Below, one piece after another: positions 10,403-22,666 of a stretch of 64,000 nucleotides of DNA. Made by a program: the position numbers and the translations under genes. Location of the stretch: positions 86,039,099 to 86,103,098 of the forward strand of contig OW388291.1 in the NCBI GenBank assembly GCA_936450465.1, written 5' to 3'. How positions within the stretch are numbered: the stretch's first letter is position 1; each line of letters begins with the position of its first letter. A model generated the notes under the pieces. That model was not told where the DNA came from. It worked only from the letters and a program-made list of their open reading frames with translations, and searched no databases. The DNA is from Gibbula magus. Taxonomy: Eukaryota > Mollusca > Gastropoda > Trochida > Trochidae.

Positions 10403-11615
10403 TTAAACAAGCGACAAAGACATTATATCCAATTTTAACAGTCAGACACAAACTACTGCTGCAGGAACAATTCGACATTTTAGTAAATCTGCACAATTTC
10501 ATTCATCAGAGTATGATACTTTAATTTGTTATATCAGTACACAGAGGTGCTGAAATCGCAACAACAAACGTGTGTTTCGGGCATAATACTTTATAATTAT
10601 GAAATCTTGAAATTAAGTGAATAAAAATTGATTGACGCATCGATCCTTATTGTAGGAGGTCATAAACGAAGCAAAAAAAGACATAATTCACTACTAATAT
10701 ATCTCGCCAAAATTACGATTGTAAAAGACGTGTCTTCAGAAATAGGAAAAAACAATGTTCAAAACTTCTATAGAGACACGATGTAACTTTGTTTCAGCAA
10801 CGTTGATCATTTGTGCTGTATTCAACTGACGTCCGTTGTTATAGCGACAGTTTGTATTGCCGCGTGTTTAATATTTTGCTTTCGTGTTAGAACTGTTTCT
10901 TTTATAGCTTTGTTTTGTCCAAACCATTTATTATTTAATTGCTTTTTTCGGAAATAGATGAATTTCAACCTGGTTATGAACTTGCTTCAAAAAGATAAGC
11001 TTCCACCAACAACCGATTTTAATTGTTTTAAGCAAACCAAACAAATAAAACCAACAAAAAAAGCAATGTTAGTTTGGATAGTGAAGTCCAAACAGTTCTC
11101 TGTTTTCTTATTTTAACCTTAATATGCATGATTTAACTTGCTGTAAAATACATTATCATAAGAACTCATTATCATTTTAAACTGTTTTGGATTAATAAAC
11201 TATTAATCTAAAAAAGTCAGTAATTACTTCCGATAACTTAGTGAAACATAAATTTTGTTCACCCTCCATATCTTCCAATTTCGAAAACAAAATATGATAC
11301 CTGGTCCTAACAATTATGTGACAAAGTAAGCCGTTTAGTAACCTTTTCTTTCGTTTCGTTCGTGTGGATTTTTGCGTTAATACAGTTGAGAAAATGACAT
11401 TAATGCCTGTCCAAACATATTAAAGCGCGGATATTCAGTAAAATAGAATACCCGGTAACTAAATCGTACTCTGACCGAATAATGTGAACAGTCATCGCAG
11501 TGAATTATAGTAATTATAGCGTTAATTTAAAAATAATTCCCTTTGTGTTATTTTATGTTGTAGCCCTTATTAAGCTTTTTGGTAAATGGTCTTGAAGGGG
11601 TTTGCCTTCATCTAA
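10403..11615. other. Intergenic, no gene recognised
   Basis: AT-rich sequence without coding motifs or clear repeats. Confidence 0.5.
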
Positions 11616-11619
11616 CTGC

Positions 11620-13097
11620 CACTATAGACCAGGATAATATGGTCACCAACCCACCACCATGCCACTGAGAGTTCTTCATCACCTATAGACCAGGATAATA
11701 TGGTCACCAACCCATCACCATGCCACTGAGAGTTCTTCATCACCTATAGACCAGGATAATATGGTCACCAACCCACCACCATGCTACTGAGAGTTCTTCA
11801 TCACCTATAGACCAGGATAATATGGTCACCAACCCACCACCATGCCACTGAGAGTTCTTCATCACCTATAGACCAGGATAATATGGTCACCAACCCACCA
11901 CCATGCCACTGAGAGTTCTTCATCACCTATAGACCAGGATAATATGGTCACCAACCCACCACCATGCCACTGAGAGTTCTTCATCACCTATGGACCAGGA
12001 TAATATGGTCACCAACCCACCACCATATGCCACTGACAGTTCTTCATCACCTATAGACCAGGATAATATGGTCACCAACCCACCACCATGCCACTGAGAG
12101 TTCACCAGCCACTATAGACCAGGATAATATGGTCACCAACCCACCACCATGCCACTGAGAGTTCTTCATCACCTATAGACCAGGATAATATGGTCACCAA
12201 CCAACCACCATGCCACTGAGAGTTCTTCATCACCTATGGACCAGGATAATATGGTCACCAACCCACCACCATGACACTGACAGTTCTTCATCACCTATAG
12301 ACCAGGATAATATGGTCACCAACCCACCACCATGCCACTGACAGTTCACCAGCCACTATAGACCAGGATAATATGGTCACCAACCAACCACCTAGCACTG
12401 AGAGTTCACCTTCTTCACCTATAGACCAGGATAATATGGTCACAAACCAACCACCATGTCACTGAGAGTTCACCTTCACCTATAGACCAGGATAATATGG
12501 TCACCAACCAACCACCATGCCACTGACAGTTCTTCATCACCTATAGACCAGGATAATATGGTCACCAACCCACCACCATGCCACTGACAGTTCTTCATCA
12601 CCTATAGACCAGGATAATATGGTCACCAACCAACCACCATGCCACTGCGAGTTCTTCTTCACCTATAGACCAGGATAATATGGTCACCAACCCACCACCA
12701 TGCCACTGACAGTTCTTCATCACCTATAGACCAGGATAATATGGTCACCAACCCACCACCATGCAAATGACAGTTCTTCATCACCTATAGACCAGGATAA
12801 TATGGTCACCAACCCACCACCATGCCACTGACAGTTCTTCATCACCTATAGACCAGGATAATATGGTCACCAACCCACCACCATGCCACTGAGAGTTCTT
12901 CATCACCTATGGACCAGGATAATATGGTCACCAACCCACCATCATGCCACTGACAGTTCTTCATCACCTATAGACCAGGATAATATGGTCACCAACCCAC
13001 CACCATGCCACTGAGAGTTCTTCATCACCTAAAGACCAGGATAATATGGTCACCAACCCACAACCATGCCACTGAGAGTTCTTCATCACCTAAAGAT
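11620..13097. repeat. 61-bp minisatellite, about 24 units
   Basis: The unit runs cctatagaccaggataatat, then ggtcaccaacccaccaccat, then a third part ending gttcttcatca. I count 24 starts of the 'accaggataatatggtcac' core between about 11,630 and 13,033. Some units vary in the last third (ttcatcacc versus accagccac). The period is not a multiple of three, so the small minus frame inside it is an artefact. The array ends exactly where block X begins. Confidence 0.95.
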
Positions 13098-13929
13098 CAG
13101 GATCAGTTTGAGTATCGCTTCCAAAAACAAGGGTAAAGTCCAGAATCAAGAAACTAAAATATTGACTGCACAACCACTTGTCATAAATCGTGTATCGAAT
13201 AAAAGCTCCTCTGCAAGAAAGAGCACTGTGGACTGATTCCGGCTGAATATCCATTTTTATTTGAAAAATATAGATATGATTCAATAACATTTATAAGATT
13301 TTAGAACCAGTAAATGATAATTATTCAAATTGTGCATGCATGGTTTTTTTTTATTTTCCTGTGCTATCGTAACAGACACATGACGCCATAACCTTAGATT
13401 ATACGGCAATACACGATTGTATACTTTATGGTTTCGTCTGTGCTAACCAACTTATTAAAACATATTACCGTGATTGTTGGATATCTGAATTTCCGTTTTA
13501 TGATATAAGAAATATCTTCCAAGGACTAATAATAACAAATAACTATTCCAATGTATATATTCGCTATTTATAGTCGCGATTACGGGCCGAGTTGTCGTAT
13601 TTATGTCTGTGAGTTTATTAATTTCAAGTAAGTACGGTAATAAATGTTACGTTCACAAAGAGTATATGATCAACACTTGAGCATAACGGTTGAAACTTGA
13701 ATAAATTACAATCTTCGAAAACAATTATTTTGTCCGTAATATCAATGAAGATTTTAAAATAATCCGTTGCCGACGTTCATCGAAAATGTAACCATGACAC
13801 TTGAATAAAGTAAGGGGCTGCTTAATTTCTAGTATGAAAACTTGAAATATAGGCCTATCAAATTTGGAATCAAATTTAAAATTTAAAACAATATTGACAA
13901 GGTAACTGTGGCTCGCTTCCTCTGTGCGG

Positions 13930-14025
13930 CACTGAACCATAAGGGGCTGGATCGTCGACTTCCAATGCTTTCTGGTAGCTAATTTTTCGACAATACAAAC
14001 TTCTGTGATTTCACCACCATCGACA
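13930..14025 (-). pseudogene. Exon-like relic in block X related to the 58.8-kb frame
   Basis: On the minus strand, ttgtattgtcgaaa followed by gaagtcgacgatccagcccc matches the reading frame at 58,629-58,877, where it encodes CIVETSDYNEYEVDDPAPY. Here two extra bases after gtcgaaa shift the frame, so CIVE and EVDDPAPY lie in different frames. A donor-like AG/gtaagt lies just upstream at about 14,045. This looks like a damaged relic of the same coding segment; its gene of origin is unknown. Confidence 0.5.
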
Positions 14026-14651
14026 GCATCAAAACCCAATACTTACCTAGTATCTAGCATCGATTCATAGACTTTATTTCATATGTATCATATATATTTA
14101 ATATAGTTCATTTATTTCATATATATCATATATGATACTGGATTTTATTAACCTATTATTCTTTAACGGCGCTGTAGCACACCATACGTGTAACCAATGG
14201 CCAAATAATCAATAGAAAGAGTTCTAAAACCTATGTACATGGTTCGGTTAAGCCCTGCGAATCCATTTTCCACCGAGCTGCCATTTGAAGGTGTTCACAT
14301 GAAAATGGCCGCTCGTAGGTAGTTCAAGTGATCTGACTGGTGTAGCGATACATAAACAAACAGAATAGAGTTTTAAATATGTTACAGTGATGGAATGATC
14401 AAACATCATGCGGTCTGAATTCTCAAAATCGCATCAGTCCTACAAATCTACCTCTCACACCGAAGAGTTCCACAAAATTGTCGCTTTATACATTACTTTA
14501 TGATTCTTCCAATATGGATAACCGTTTCTATGGATACGGCCTATCGAGTCGTGTTATAAGAGGTTTTACCCTCAAGCGTAGATTTGTTGGTGAAGTGTAG
14601 GTGAATACGAGTGCTGGATGGACAGGCGGGTGGACGGATCTCAGACAATGT

Positions 14652-14725
14652 CATCCTCGATAATCCAGCGCTATATTCTCCGATAGTAGATTTATCGGAA
14701 CAATAGCGCTGGATTATCGAGGATG
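14652..14725. repeat. Palindrome with 23-bp arms
   Basis: Arms catcctcgataatccagcgc.. (14,652-14,674) and its reverse complement (14,703-14,725) enclose a second small hairpin (tccgata/tatcgga). The second copy, in block X', has one mismatch in the left arm. Possibly a small MITE. Confidence 0.8.
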
Positions 14726-15320
14726 CGACAATGTATGATGAGAGGGAACTATTTTTAGGCAATATTGAAGGCATTGTGGGGTACCAAACGCAGCTAGAAA
14801 ATGGTAAACGATTTTAATGTACAATTATGGTTGTCGTTTTCTGGAAGATACGACTAGAGTGGATGAATGAAGCATCGTTAATATGTAAAGGATACCAACC
14901 AGAGTATGAACAGAATATCAACAACGTAATGTAAGCATTTTGATTTCGCCAATCATCAAACTTCCTGTGACGTACTTATTACACTTAAGAGATAATGATT
15001 AGCAGCAACTGTGTAAGCATCATTGAAGGCTGGTGTCTATAACAAACTTCACGTTACTGTCAAGTGGTATGTCCATACGTTAATTCCGTATATCGACATC
15101 ACATAATAAAGATGAATTATGAAGATAAATACAGGAAATATACACCAACATAGAACAAAACTATTCATGGTCAAGAAATGAAGTCTGAAAGAAAGTGTCG
15201 AAGATAAGGAGATGTAATTAGATCGTGCATGGCATGATTATAGGTCTATATTGATATAACGATGTAAATAATTGACTTTAAGTTCGTGGTTGAAATGAAT
15301 AGATCCTAAGCCAAGGTGCA

Positions 15321-15345
15321 CTGATGAGTCCTGGCGGGACGAAAC
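15321..15345 (+). ncRNA. Hammerhead-ribozyme-like catalytic core
   Basis: The sequence contains ctgatga, a 4-bp stem II (gtcc/ggac) closing a 5-base loop, and gaaac, which matches the conserved hammerhead core in order and spacing. Hammerhead motifs are known in Penelope-like elements and retrozymes of invertebrates. I could not find convincing partners for stems I and III nearby, so a self-cleaving unit is not shown. It lies 12 bp beyond the end of block X copy 1 and is absent next to X copy 2. Confidence 0.4.
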
Positions 15346-16833
15346 GTGACATATACTAAAATGAGGTGTTGTAAGTAAGTAGTGGAAACTGTTTTTATGG
15401 TAGAACTATGGTGGTTTTGTCCAGTGAGTGATGCATCCATAATGATAAGATGCAGTTATAGTGGTAAGGTAATATCAGTGCATCAGGTGGTTAAAATATC
15501 TCATGTTATTGTCATAAACAAATCATTACTTCCATGTAAGCTAAGTATATGTACTTGTAGAAATCAGTGCATAACAATATCTATTTAGAGAGTTTAGTTA
15601 AGATAGTAGTGTTATATAAACAGAGATATATAACATGATGTGAATCTTAATTTATTACAATTCCATCTTCAGTAAAAAGTCGCATGTTATGAAATGAGTA
15701 ATGTAATCACTTTTCCATGATCTTAAAAAATATTGTACCTATTAAAAATCGCAAATATCGACTTTCCGTATAATTATTTGACTGACAATTGTTTTTATTA
15801 ACAGGCGCTTGTGCTGAGAAGAGCTGTACTAGAATGACTCTGAGCATAATGATATAATGTCGTTTGAATAACTTTACTCCAAGTTACTACAATAGCGATC
15901 GATGTTTATACAAGAAAGGTTTCTTCTTATAGGGAATGGTAAAATTTAGGTGAATGTAACGTTCTTTCATACCTTGGAATATTATACCAGGAAGAGATAT
16001 ACATTTATGTTTTTTAAGAGCAAACACCTTGGAGTGTCACTAGCTCTTTTGTGTGTTAAATAATTATATATTATTATTAGATTATAAGGGCATTCATGGT
16101 AACTGAACTTGAGCCAGAACGTAATCAACGTTTATATATCATAATTTTAATAGTTAAACTTCCTAGTTCTCCATATAACATGAAACGGGGGCTGAATTGG
16201 TTTGGGGTACAAAGAGAGTACCATTATTTAAACAATCTTCCCAAACCATGGCGTGTAGGATTACAAAAGTACTCAATTTTAAATTACAGATCAGTATAAA
16301 ATGTTCAAGTTAATCTAATAACTCCCAGTGATCCATGTCTTCATGTCTCACAAACAAAACAATGAATAGGGCCAACTATTGTACCAAAAGCCCGGATTAT
16401 TTCTTGCCAACCAGAACAGAATTAACACTTACTTCATGAGTCAATGGTATTTAATACATGAACAAATACCTTGCATCTATGTTAAACTTATTATATATCA
16501 TAAAGATAAATTAGTTGAATGATGACTGGTCAATAGCCAATGTAGAAAAAGAAAAAAGATGACCAGATGAAGAAAAACATATTTTATTAACGTGTCACAT
16601 GTTGTTCTTGAAACACATGAAGCATTTACAAAATCAGTTAAAAAACAACATCCAGTCTAGAAGACTTATGAGACACGAGATTCATAAACATTTAAAATAT
16701 GGTAGGATAAAAACAGACAGATGTGGTATACACACAGGTGTTAACTACATATTACTTTTGCATATATTTTGCGTCTATTAAACATTTTATATAGTATGGC
16801 AGAAAGAGATACACAAAACATCGACGTTTGACA
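15346..16833. other. Intergenic, no gene recognised
   Basis: AT-rich; frames of 60-68 codons at 15,382, 16,096 and 16,599 have no family motifs and are not called. Confidence 0.5.
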
Positions 16834-17110
16834 TTAAATATACAAATTGATCAACCGGTAAAAGCTGGATAAAAAGAGGGTCCCTACCCGACAAATAATG
16901 CCAAAATCGTATCTTATATCAGAATATAAACTGCTACTAGTCATAAAGTGGACTTTGTCCTGAATATCATTAATATTACAAAATTTACAAATCCTTTCAT
17001 TAGGTGGCACTTTAGGTTTTGAAAATCTTCCATCTTCCATTGAAGTAGATACATATTTTTCAACAGTGGGGGCAATTTTTAAAAGTCTGTAAGTTTTTCA
17101 TTTGTTTCCG
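16834..17110 (-). pseudogene. LINE C-terminal zinc-knuckle fragment
   Basis: Reading minus, IAPTVEKYV is followed by MEDGRFSKPKVPPNERICKF, then a second Cys and KVHFMTSSSLY. This is the end of a non-LTR retrotransposon ORF2, with the C-x2-C and His of the usual CCHC tail; the last Cys is replaced by Ser. No RT core accompanies it, so it is a broken remnant. Confidence 0.6.
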
Positions 17111-17505
17111 TTGCACTGACCATTATCATTCCAAATCTGACTGTGCCATCATCTAAGTTTTACAGCCATAATTTTCAGTTTAAAAATTCGAATTCAGAAA
17201 TATCAAATAAGAAAACATGCAAATTCAATCAAACTTTATTTCCGGTACTCAAAATACCTCAGGCCTGTAGTACATTGAATATATACATTTGCTTCTTTAA
17301 AATTGTACAAATGCGTAGAAAATATACATGACAGGTTTTCAATTTCTAGGATATTTGAATGTTTAACAGTAACGAAAATTTATACTTATTTGGATGGACA
17401 TAATATTTACCCTTTATATATTTCTTTCGAATGTTACTGTAGAAAGGACAAGCAAGAAGGAAAGAATACTCGTCTTCAATCACATTCTAAAGGCATACTT
17501 TACAC
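17111..17505. other. Intergenic, no gene recognised
   Basis: AT-rich sequence up to the edge of duplicated block Y. No motifs. Confidence 0.4.
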
Positions 17506-18357
17506 GTTCTCTGTTCTCTATGTATATTTACATCTCACCTGTCTCAATTAAAAGTTCGTTGGATGAGCATCGAAACCGTGCTAAACTTATTCTATACTTT
17601 TTAACATTTAAACAAGATAGATATAATTCGCAAGACTAAGTGCCTCTACAATATAATCAATGTTTCTATCAATGCATAAAAATGCGCTTTCCACTGATTT
17701 ATCTAGTAGTTCCTGATCTAGTTATCATCAGATAACAAATTTTGTCTAAACTGTTCTACTTTATCCTTTTCCCAAACAAACTAAATCCGGTTTTACTTCC
17801 AGTATCTGACCCATCTGGTGTCTGTCGATGCGTATGAAGCGCTCGTAATTTAAACGTGACCGGGAGATGGGATGACTCAGCTCTGAATGGTATATCATTA
17901 ACAAAATCAAAGAGCGATGTGGGGGATATACTATAATTAATTACACTTGCGCCATTTGAACCGAGGTATGTAAACTCTCCAATTTCTCAGTCAGACCCAC
18001 ATCGCACAGGTAAATTCCGAGAGTTTATGTCTGTCTACAAATCCGTATATGCGGATTTGATAAAGTGTGAGAAATGAAGACACCGTCAAATCTGTCACGT
18101 GACATAACAAACGAGTTTTACAAATTCCCTTGACAGTACATGCATGGAATGCGTAATTACGATTTATCGACTCGGCATTTCGTTATACATATATACAATA
18201 TACAGTAACAAACTTCAGTAGGGAGATGAATGTATATCAGTTTTACTTTGTTTGCGTAAATAAATAAATTGACCCAATAAAATCATGTGATCTTCTTGGA
18301 TGGTCGATCTATCGGGTATTTGTTGTGGAAAGCAGGGACTTGAAATCAACGTAAAAA

Positions 18358-21300
18358 TCAACGGAAGGCGTGATTTAAAGACTGAGTGAAAGATCTTTTG
18401 AGGTGATATCGACCTGCATCGGACAGATGCAAGCCATCTCTCGAAAATAATGTCCATATGGGTTTCAATGTCTTTTTGTTGATGAAGCGTTTAGCCGTGT
18501 TCACAAACTTAACGCCGTCTTCTTTCCTGGAAAAGGCAATGTCTCTTATTATATCATTTGCACTATTAACTGACCTATCAGTTCTTAAAAAGTCTCTCGG
18601 CCTCGGCAGTATGTTCGTTAGAAGGACCTTGATCTTGGGATTCTTCTTCTTTACTGTTTCAACAAGCTTGCTGAATGACCAGGTGAACTTTTTCTCTTTG
18701 AAAAACTCTATGCTGTTGGTGCCCACGTGTACGACAACAGCCTTGTAGGCATCAAGGTTGTTTATCGAGGATAACCTGTCTGTCAAGGTTGCCGGTGTCG
18801 TTCCCGGAAAACAGGCAACTCTACATCCAGGTATTTCAATACCCCTGGTGATGGAATCTCCTATAACCAGTCTCTCTGCAAAGGGAAATCAGGATTTAGT
18901 TTGATCAAATATGATGTTTTGCAGAACACGAAAAAGCAATAAATCAAATAGCTTAATAGTTAAGATAATTTATAACATTTGCATAAATTTCAAAGTTTTA
19001 CTTTATATTGCTATAAGTTTAAGATTTTAAGTATAAATAAATTCGTAAACATACCAGGGGTACAACTTGTATCTGACGAGATTACTTTTCGCATCCAAGT
19101 ATCCTTGTCTTCCTTTTCTGAAATAAAGTGTGTGAATTAGTGTAAAATTTCTGTGGTTCGAAAAATGCCAAAACTTGACATATATTGAATACTAAACGAT
19201 GTCCCGTTTGATAACATGTTTATGAAACGAGTGGATGGTTTGGTATTTTAACGAGCGAAAGCGAGTTAAATACCGATGCCATTCACGAGTTTCATAAACA
19301 TGTTATCAAACGGGACCGAGTTTAGTATTTTATTTATTACTCAATGATGTTAATAGCGCTGAATTGCAAGACAATCGGTTTTAGTGACGCTTAGTCGCAA
19401 ATAGGCCACCCGCTATTCCAGTCGCGCGGCTAACATTGTGACGTCAACAAAAATTGACTATGACGTCACGCGCCGATTATGACGTTACGGCAGCACGCAG
19501 TGGTATCACACATGTGTGGAACCAACTCATTGTTATCTAATGAGTGATCTCACCACGGTTGAGTAATAAAGAAGAATAAATGATATGGAGGTGACCGCAA
19601 GGACGGTAAGAAACTCCTATTAAAATGTTTGTACAAAGTTTTACTTTATATTGCTATATATATAAGTTTCTTAAGATTGTATGTATAAATAAATTCGTAA
19701 ACATACCAGGGGTACCACTTGTATCTGATGAGATTACGGTTCGCACCCAAGTATCCTTGTCATCCTTTTCTGAAATAAAGTGTGTGAATTAGTGTAAATT
19801 TCTTTGAATATCGTCTAACACCCTCACATATACATTATTTAAAGTCTTTTCATTTTATAGTTGTACGGTGTTTGTGACACGTTTTCTCAACTAACGACTG
19901 AGCAGATTTTCATTAAACTTTCAGGTCTTTGTGTCGTGCCAGAATTTGGGGGATTTTACCTAAAAAAAAGCCAATATCTTGCTCAATCAGATTCCTGAGA
20001 CTGTTGATGTCTTGTGGAAATTACAACTGATATGAATTGGAAACGATCATTTATTTAAACCACAGAAAAGTAATATCATTATATAAAAAGTATACTTTAG
20101 CCAGGATATTATGATGGATATTAACAAAATTATTTAAAATTTGATATTTAAAAAAAACAATTCGCGTTTTTTTATTGGAAGAATTTTCAATCCAAAACCG
20201 TTTAATATATAAAAGGGTGTTTGGCAGGTCATTCTAAGCAAAAATATCAGTTTTAATCCACACTATACTTTTAAGCATACATCTATCAAGCGTTTAACTT
20301 CATACATAGTTCACATGTAGTTTCCATTTTTAAGCAAATCATATTTTACGTTACCAGTTCGTATATAAAAAAAATGTTTGTTAAGAAGTAAAAACGGTAA
20401 ATATTGTAGGGGTTCAAAAACATGTATTTTTAAGTTTAGTGTTTTCATTGAAATTCAAAGGACAATGGATTCTTTAATATGCAATCCAAGTATACTTTAC
20501 ATCAACATGTTCACCATGTATCAAGTGAAAACAATACACAACCTCATGTGCGTGATAATTCGAGATTGACAGACAGTATGCAAGGGTAACACATGCAGTT
20601 TGAGCAACTGTACAGTTGCATTCCGAATGTGTGTTTACCTACTTGGGTATCTTACTGCTATAGATATTATCATTATGCCATAAAATCATCCTTTGAACTA
20701 GGATAATAAAAATGCAAAATTAAGTAATTCTGTGACCGAGTATTTTTGGATAAAGTATTTCTCATCTAAAAGGAACGAATCTACTGCAGGTATTGTACCA
20801 TTACATATATATCAGTTAGATTACCTTTTCCTATGAACACTCTCCACGCAGGTAAAATGTCGTCATGGGATCCAATAGATGAAATGTTTCCTTCTGTCAG
20901 AACATACTCCTCCGTTTTTCTGATGTAGCTACTTCCATCATATAGCGTCACCTTCAAATGAAAATATAACTAGATAAAAGAACTGCTTGGTTAAGCTGCC
21001 AAATGCATAAACGACTCAATAGTATAAATAAACATGTAAAACCATAGCAATTTCGGATGTCCGTATGTTTTATTAAGTGTTCCCCATAACCGGTAACAAT
21101 GAGTCTGTTCAAGTAATGCATGGAAATAAAACTGTTTTAGTTCCCGATTTGATGTGTTCCCGATAGACTTTAGTTTAGCATTAGTTATGAATTTAGATAT
21201 CCCTTAGTAATGAATGTTAAATGCAATTTAAAAGTATCCATATTACACTACAATTAGTAACAAATGGTTTGTATACCATATTAAATATGTTCAACATAAA

Positions 21301-22445
21301 ATCGTTTAGGTAATAAAAAAGAAAACGAATCTTGCGAATCTTGCATACTGCTTCGCCGTGCCAGTTTAATACTGACGTGTGACTTCAATTACGTATGCTC
21401 GAAATTGTTAAATTATGTGATTTAGCTTAAACAGGATAGCCAAGCAATTCATGAATGACCGCAAAGTAGTTCCGTCAAACAATCAAAACGCAAGTTATAT
21501 TTAGAAAAACTCTAATTCCCATGACCATTATGAAAACTTTAATACCCGGCATATCTGTGCCCGCTTGGGTAAGAATATCATTTGCTATTGCAGATTTCTA
21601 TCATGGACATGCTCACAATTATGTTTCTGATATGCCTGGACGTCAATACAGATTAATATATATAGTCCTGGGTGTCGTTCCTGAAAACACGTTCATTGGT
21701 GGTAGCATTACAAACAATTGTAGCCGATTTTTAGAAACGGGGCTACAAATGATTGTGCAAATTACTTTTAGCCAAACATTTTAAGAAAGAATTAAGATAT
21801 TACTGTTTAATAGAAAAGGTTAACTACTGGAATGAGTCTAAATTTAATGATTTTGAAGAAATGGGCAAAGTATGATAAACTTGTACTGGAGGGGGTATTC
21901 TTTCTTATTTTATTGTTTATTTTATACTTTATAACATAAAACACTGTTATCAATATCATGTATTGTGTAAGTACCATCAGTGTTGTATAAATGGAGACAG
22001 ATATCAGGTAATTAAAAAATTTGTTTGCTATGGTTGTTTGTATAATGTTTTTATATAAGTTTCACTACATTACCTTAACATGTATCCAAACTCAACTCTA
22101 GTTTAGTCTGGAATTTTGTTCTCAAAACAGCTTAATTTCTAAGTTTATTTCGTATCATATGATCATGTGATCAATGTCACCTTATTGGTTTATAAGTACA
22201 TACCGAAACATAAAACAAGATTTTGCGAATGGGTAACAACTTCTTATAATTGTGAACATATTTGTTTTATAAAGCTCACGTCAATCTGTCTCTGTCTCTC
22301 TGTCTCTGTTACACTATTAACATTCCTTACATTTATAAGGTGGTTCACTAAAGAACAATAAACAGATTACCTTCACATTGTGACTACCTCTCCTCTCCAT
22401 ATCGACGACTTCACCTCTGCATCCTAATCGAGAGTAGAGCAGCAT
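18358..22445 (-). CDS. SGNH/GDSL-hydrolase-like protein, five exons (copy 1)
   Basis: Joined exons (minus): 22,445-22,371; 20,951-20,825; 19,769-19,707; 19,117-19,055; 18,875-18,358. All junctions have GT-AG and matching phases (0, 1, 1, 1), giving 281 residues. Exon 5 carries the SGNH blocks: nucleophile Ser117 in RLVIGDSITRG, Asn163 in VVVHVGTNS, and Asp256/His259 in SRDGLHLSDAG. The family hydrolyses esters or acyl groups; the substrate is unknown. Exons 3 and 4 are tandem duplicates of one 63-bp phase 1-1 exon (KDDKDTWVRTVISSDTS and KEDKDTWMRKVISSDTS). Exons 1-2 give a preceding domain (VTLYDGSSYIRKTEEYVLTE) that I do not recognise. The frame stays open to an ATG at 22,658, but promoter elements lie inside that stretch, so the ATG at 22,445 is preferred. 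No signal peptide is evident. It could be a host enzyme or a domesticated esterase domain such as that of CR1 LINE ORF1. Confidence 0.8.
19188..19330. repeat. Foldback repeat in the SGNH intron (copy 1)
   Basis: Arms of about 68 bp (aatactaaac...gtttgataacatgtttatga and its imperfect reverse complement) meet at gagcgaaagcgag. It lies in the intron between exons 4 and 3 and is also present in copy 2 at about 40,385-40,527. Confidence 0.85.
19334..19569. promoter_or_regulatory. Cluster of CRE-like sites in a short TIR-bounded intronic segment (copy 1)
   Basis: Two perfect tgacgtca sites (19,439-19,446 and 19,461-19,468) and one tgacgtta (19,480) lie within 50 bp in an intron of the SGNH gene. 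The segment is bounded by ttattactcaa (19,334) and ttgagtaataa (19,559-19,569), so it may be part of a MITE that includes the foldback next to it. CRE is the site bound by CREB/ATF factors; activity here is only inferred. Confidence 0.45.
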
Positions 22446-22456
22446 CTTGTTAGCAT

Positions 22457-22666
22457 TTAACTTGTACAACCACCACTGAACATCTTGAATTGTGTAAATG
22501 AGTTCGAACAATTGATGAGAATGAGAAAACAACTTGTTCAAAGAACGGTATTTTTTTATATTTACCAAAGCCTTTAAATAGAAAATTGGTTCCGAAGCTT
22601 TGCGCGATTGGTCGAACACGTTGCTAATCGCATTAGACTCGCTTGCATGGAAATTCATATGATTGG
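22457..22666 (-). promoter_or_regulatory. Promoter and leader of the SGNH gene (copy 1)
   Basis: On the coding strand three CCAAT boxes (22,666-22,662, 22,611-22,607, 22,589-22,585) are followed by TATA-like tatttaaa (22,580-22,573) and a second A/T box near 22,555. Downstream an 8-codon upstream ORF starts at 22,483 and stops at 22,457, before the preferred start at 22,445. Spacing fits a TATA promoter with a leader of roughly 100 bases. The same layout occurs in copy 2 at about 43,655-43,864. Confidence 0.5.

Larger units (their letters stand above)
13102..15308. repeat. Duplicated block X, copy 1
   Basis: About 2.2 kb nearly identical to 51,871-54,078 in the same orientation. It starts at atcagtttgagtatcgc and stops after gaatagatccta, where the two copies diverge abruptly. 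No terminal inverted repeats or target duplications were found at the edges, so it does not look like a simple transposon. It contains a 23-bp-arm palindrome (14,652-14,725) and an exon-like piece shared with the palindrome at 57.7-58.8 kb. Confidence 0.9.

Noticed and set aside
11923..12105. Repeat-containing protein gene
   Set aside because: The frame lies entirely in the 61-bp minisatellite and is interrupted in the next units because 61 is not a multiple of three.
15047..15345. Full type III hammerhead using cacgtt at 15,051 as stem III
   Set aside because: Five bases could pair, but this needs a stem I/loop of about 270 nt without support.
22371..22658. Start of the SGNH protein at the ATG at 22,658
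   Set aside because: Three CCAAT boxes and a TATA-like box fall within or just before this stretch, so transcription probably starts inside it; not fully excluded.
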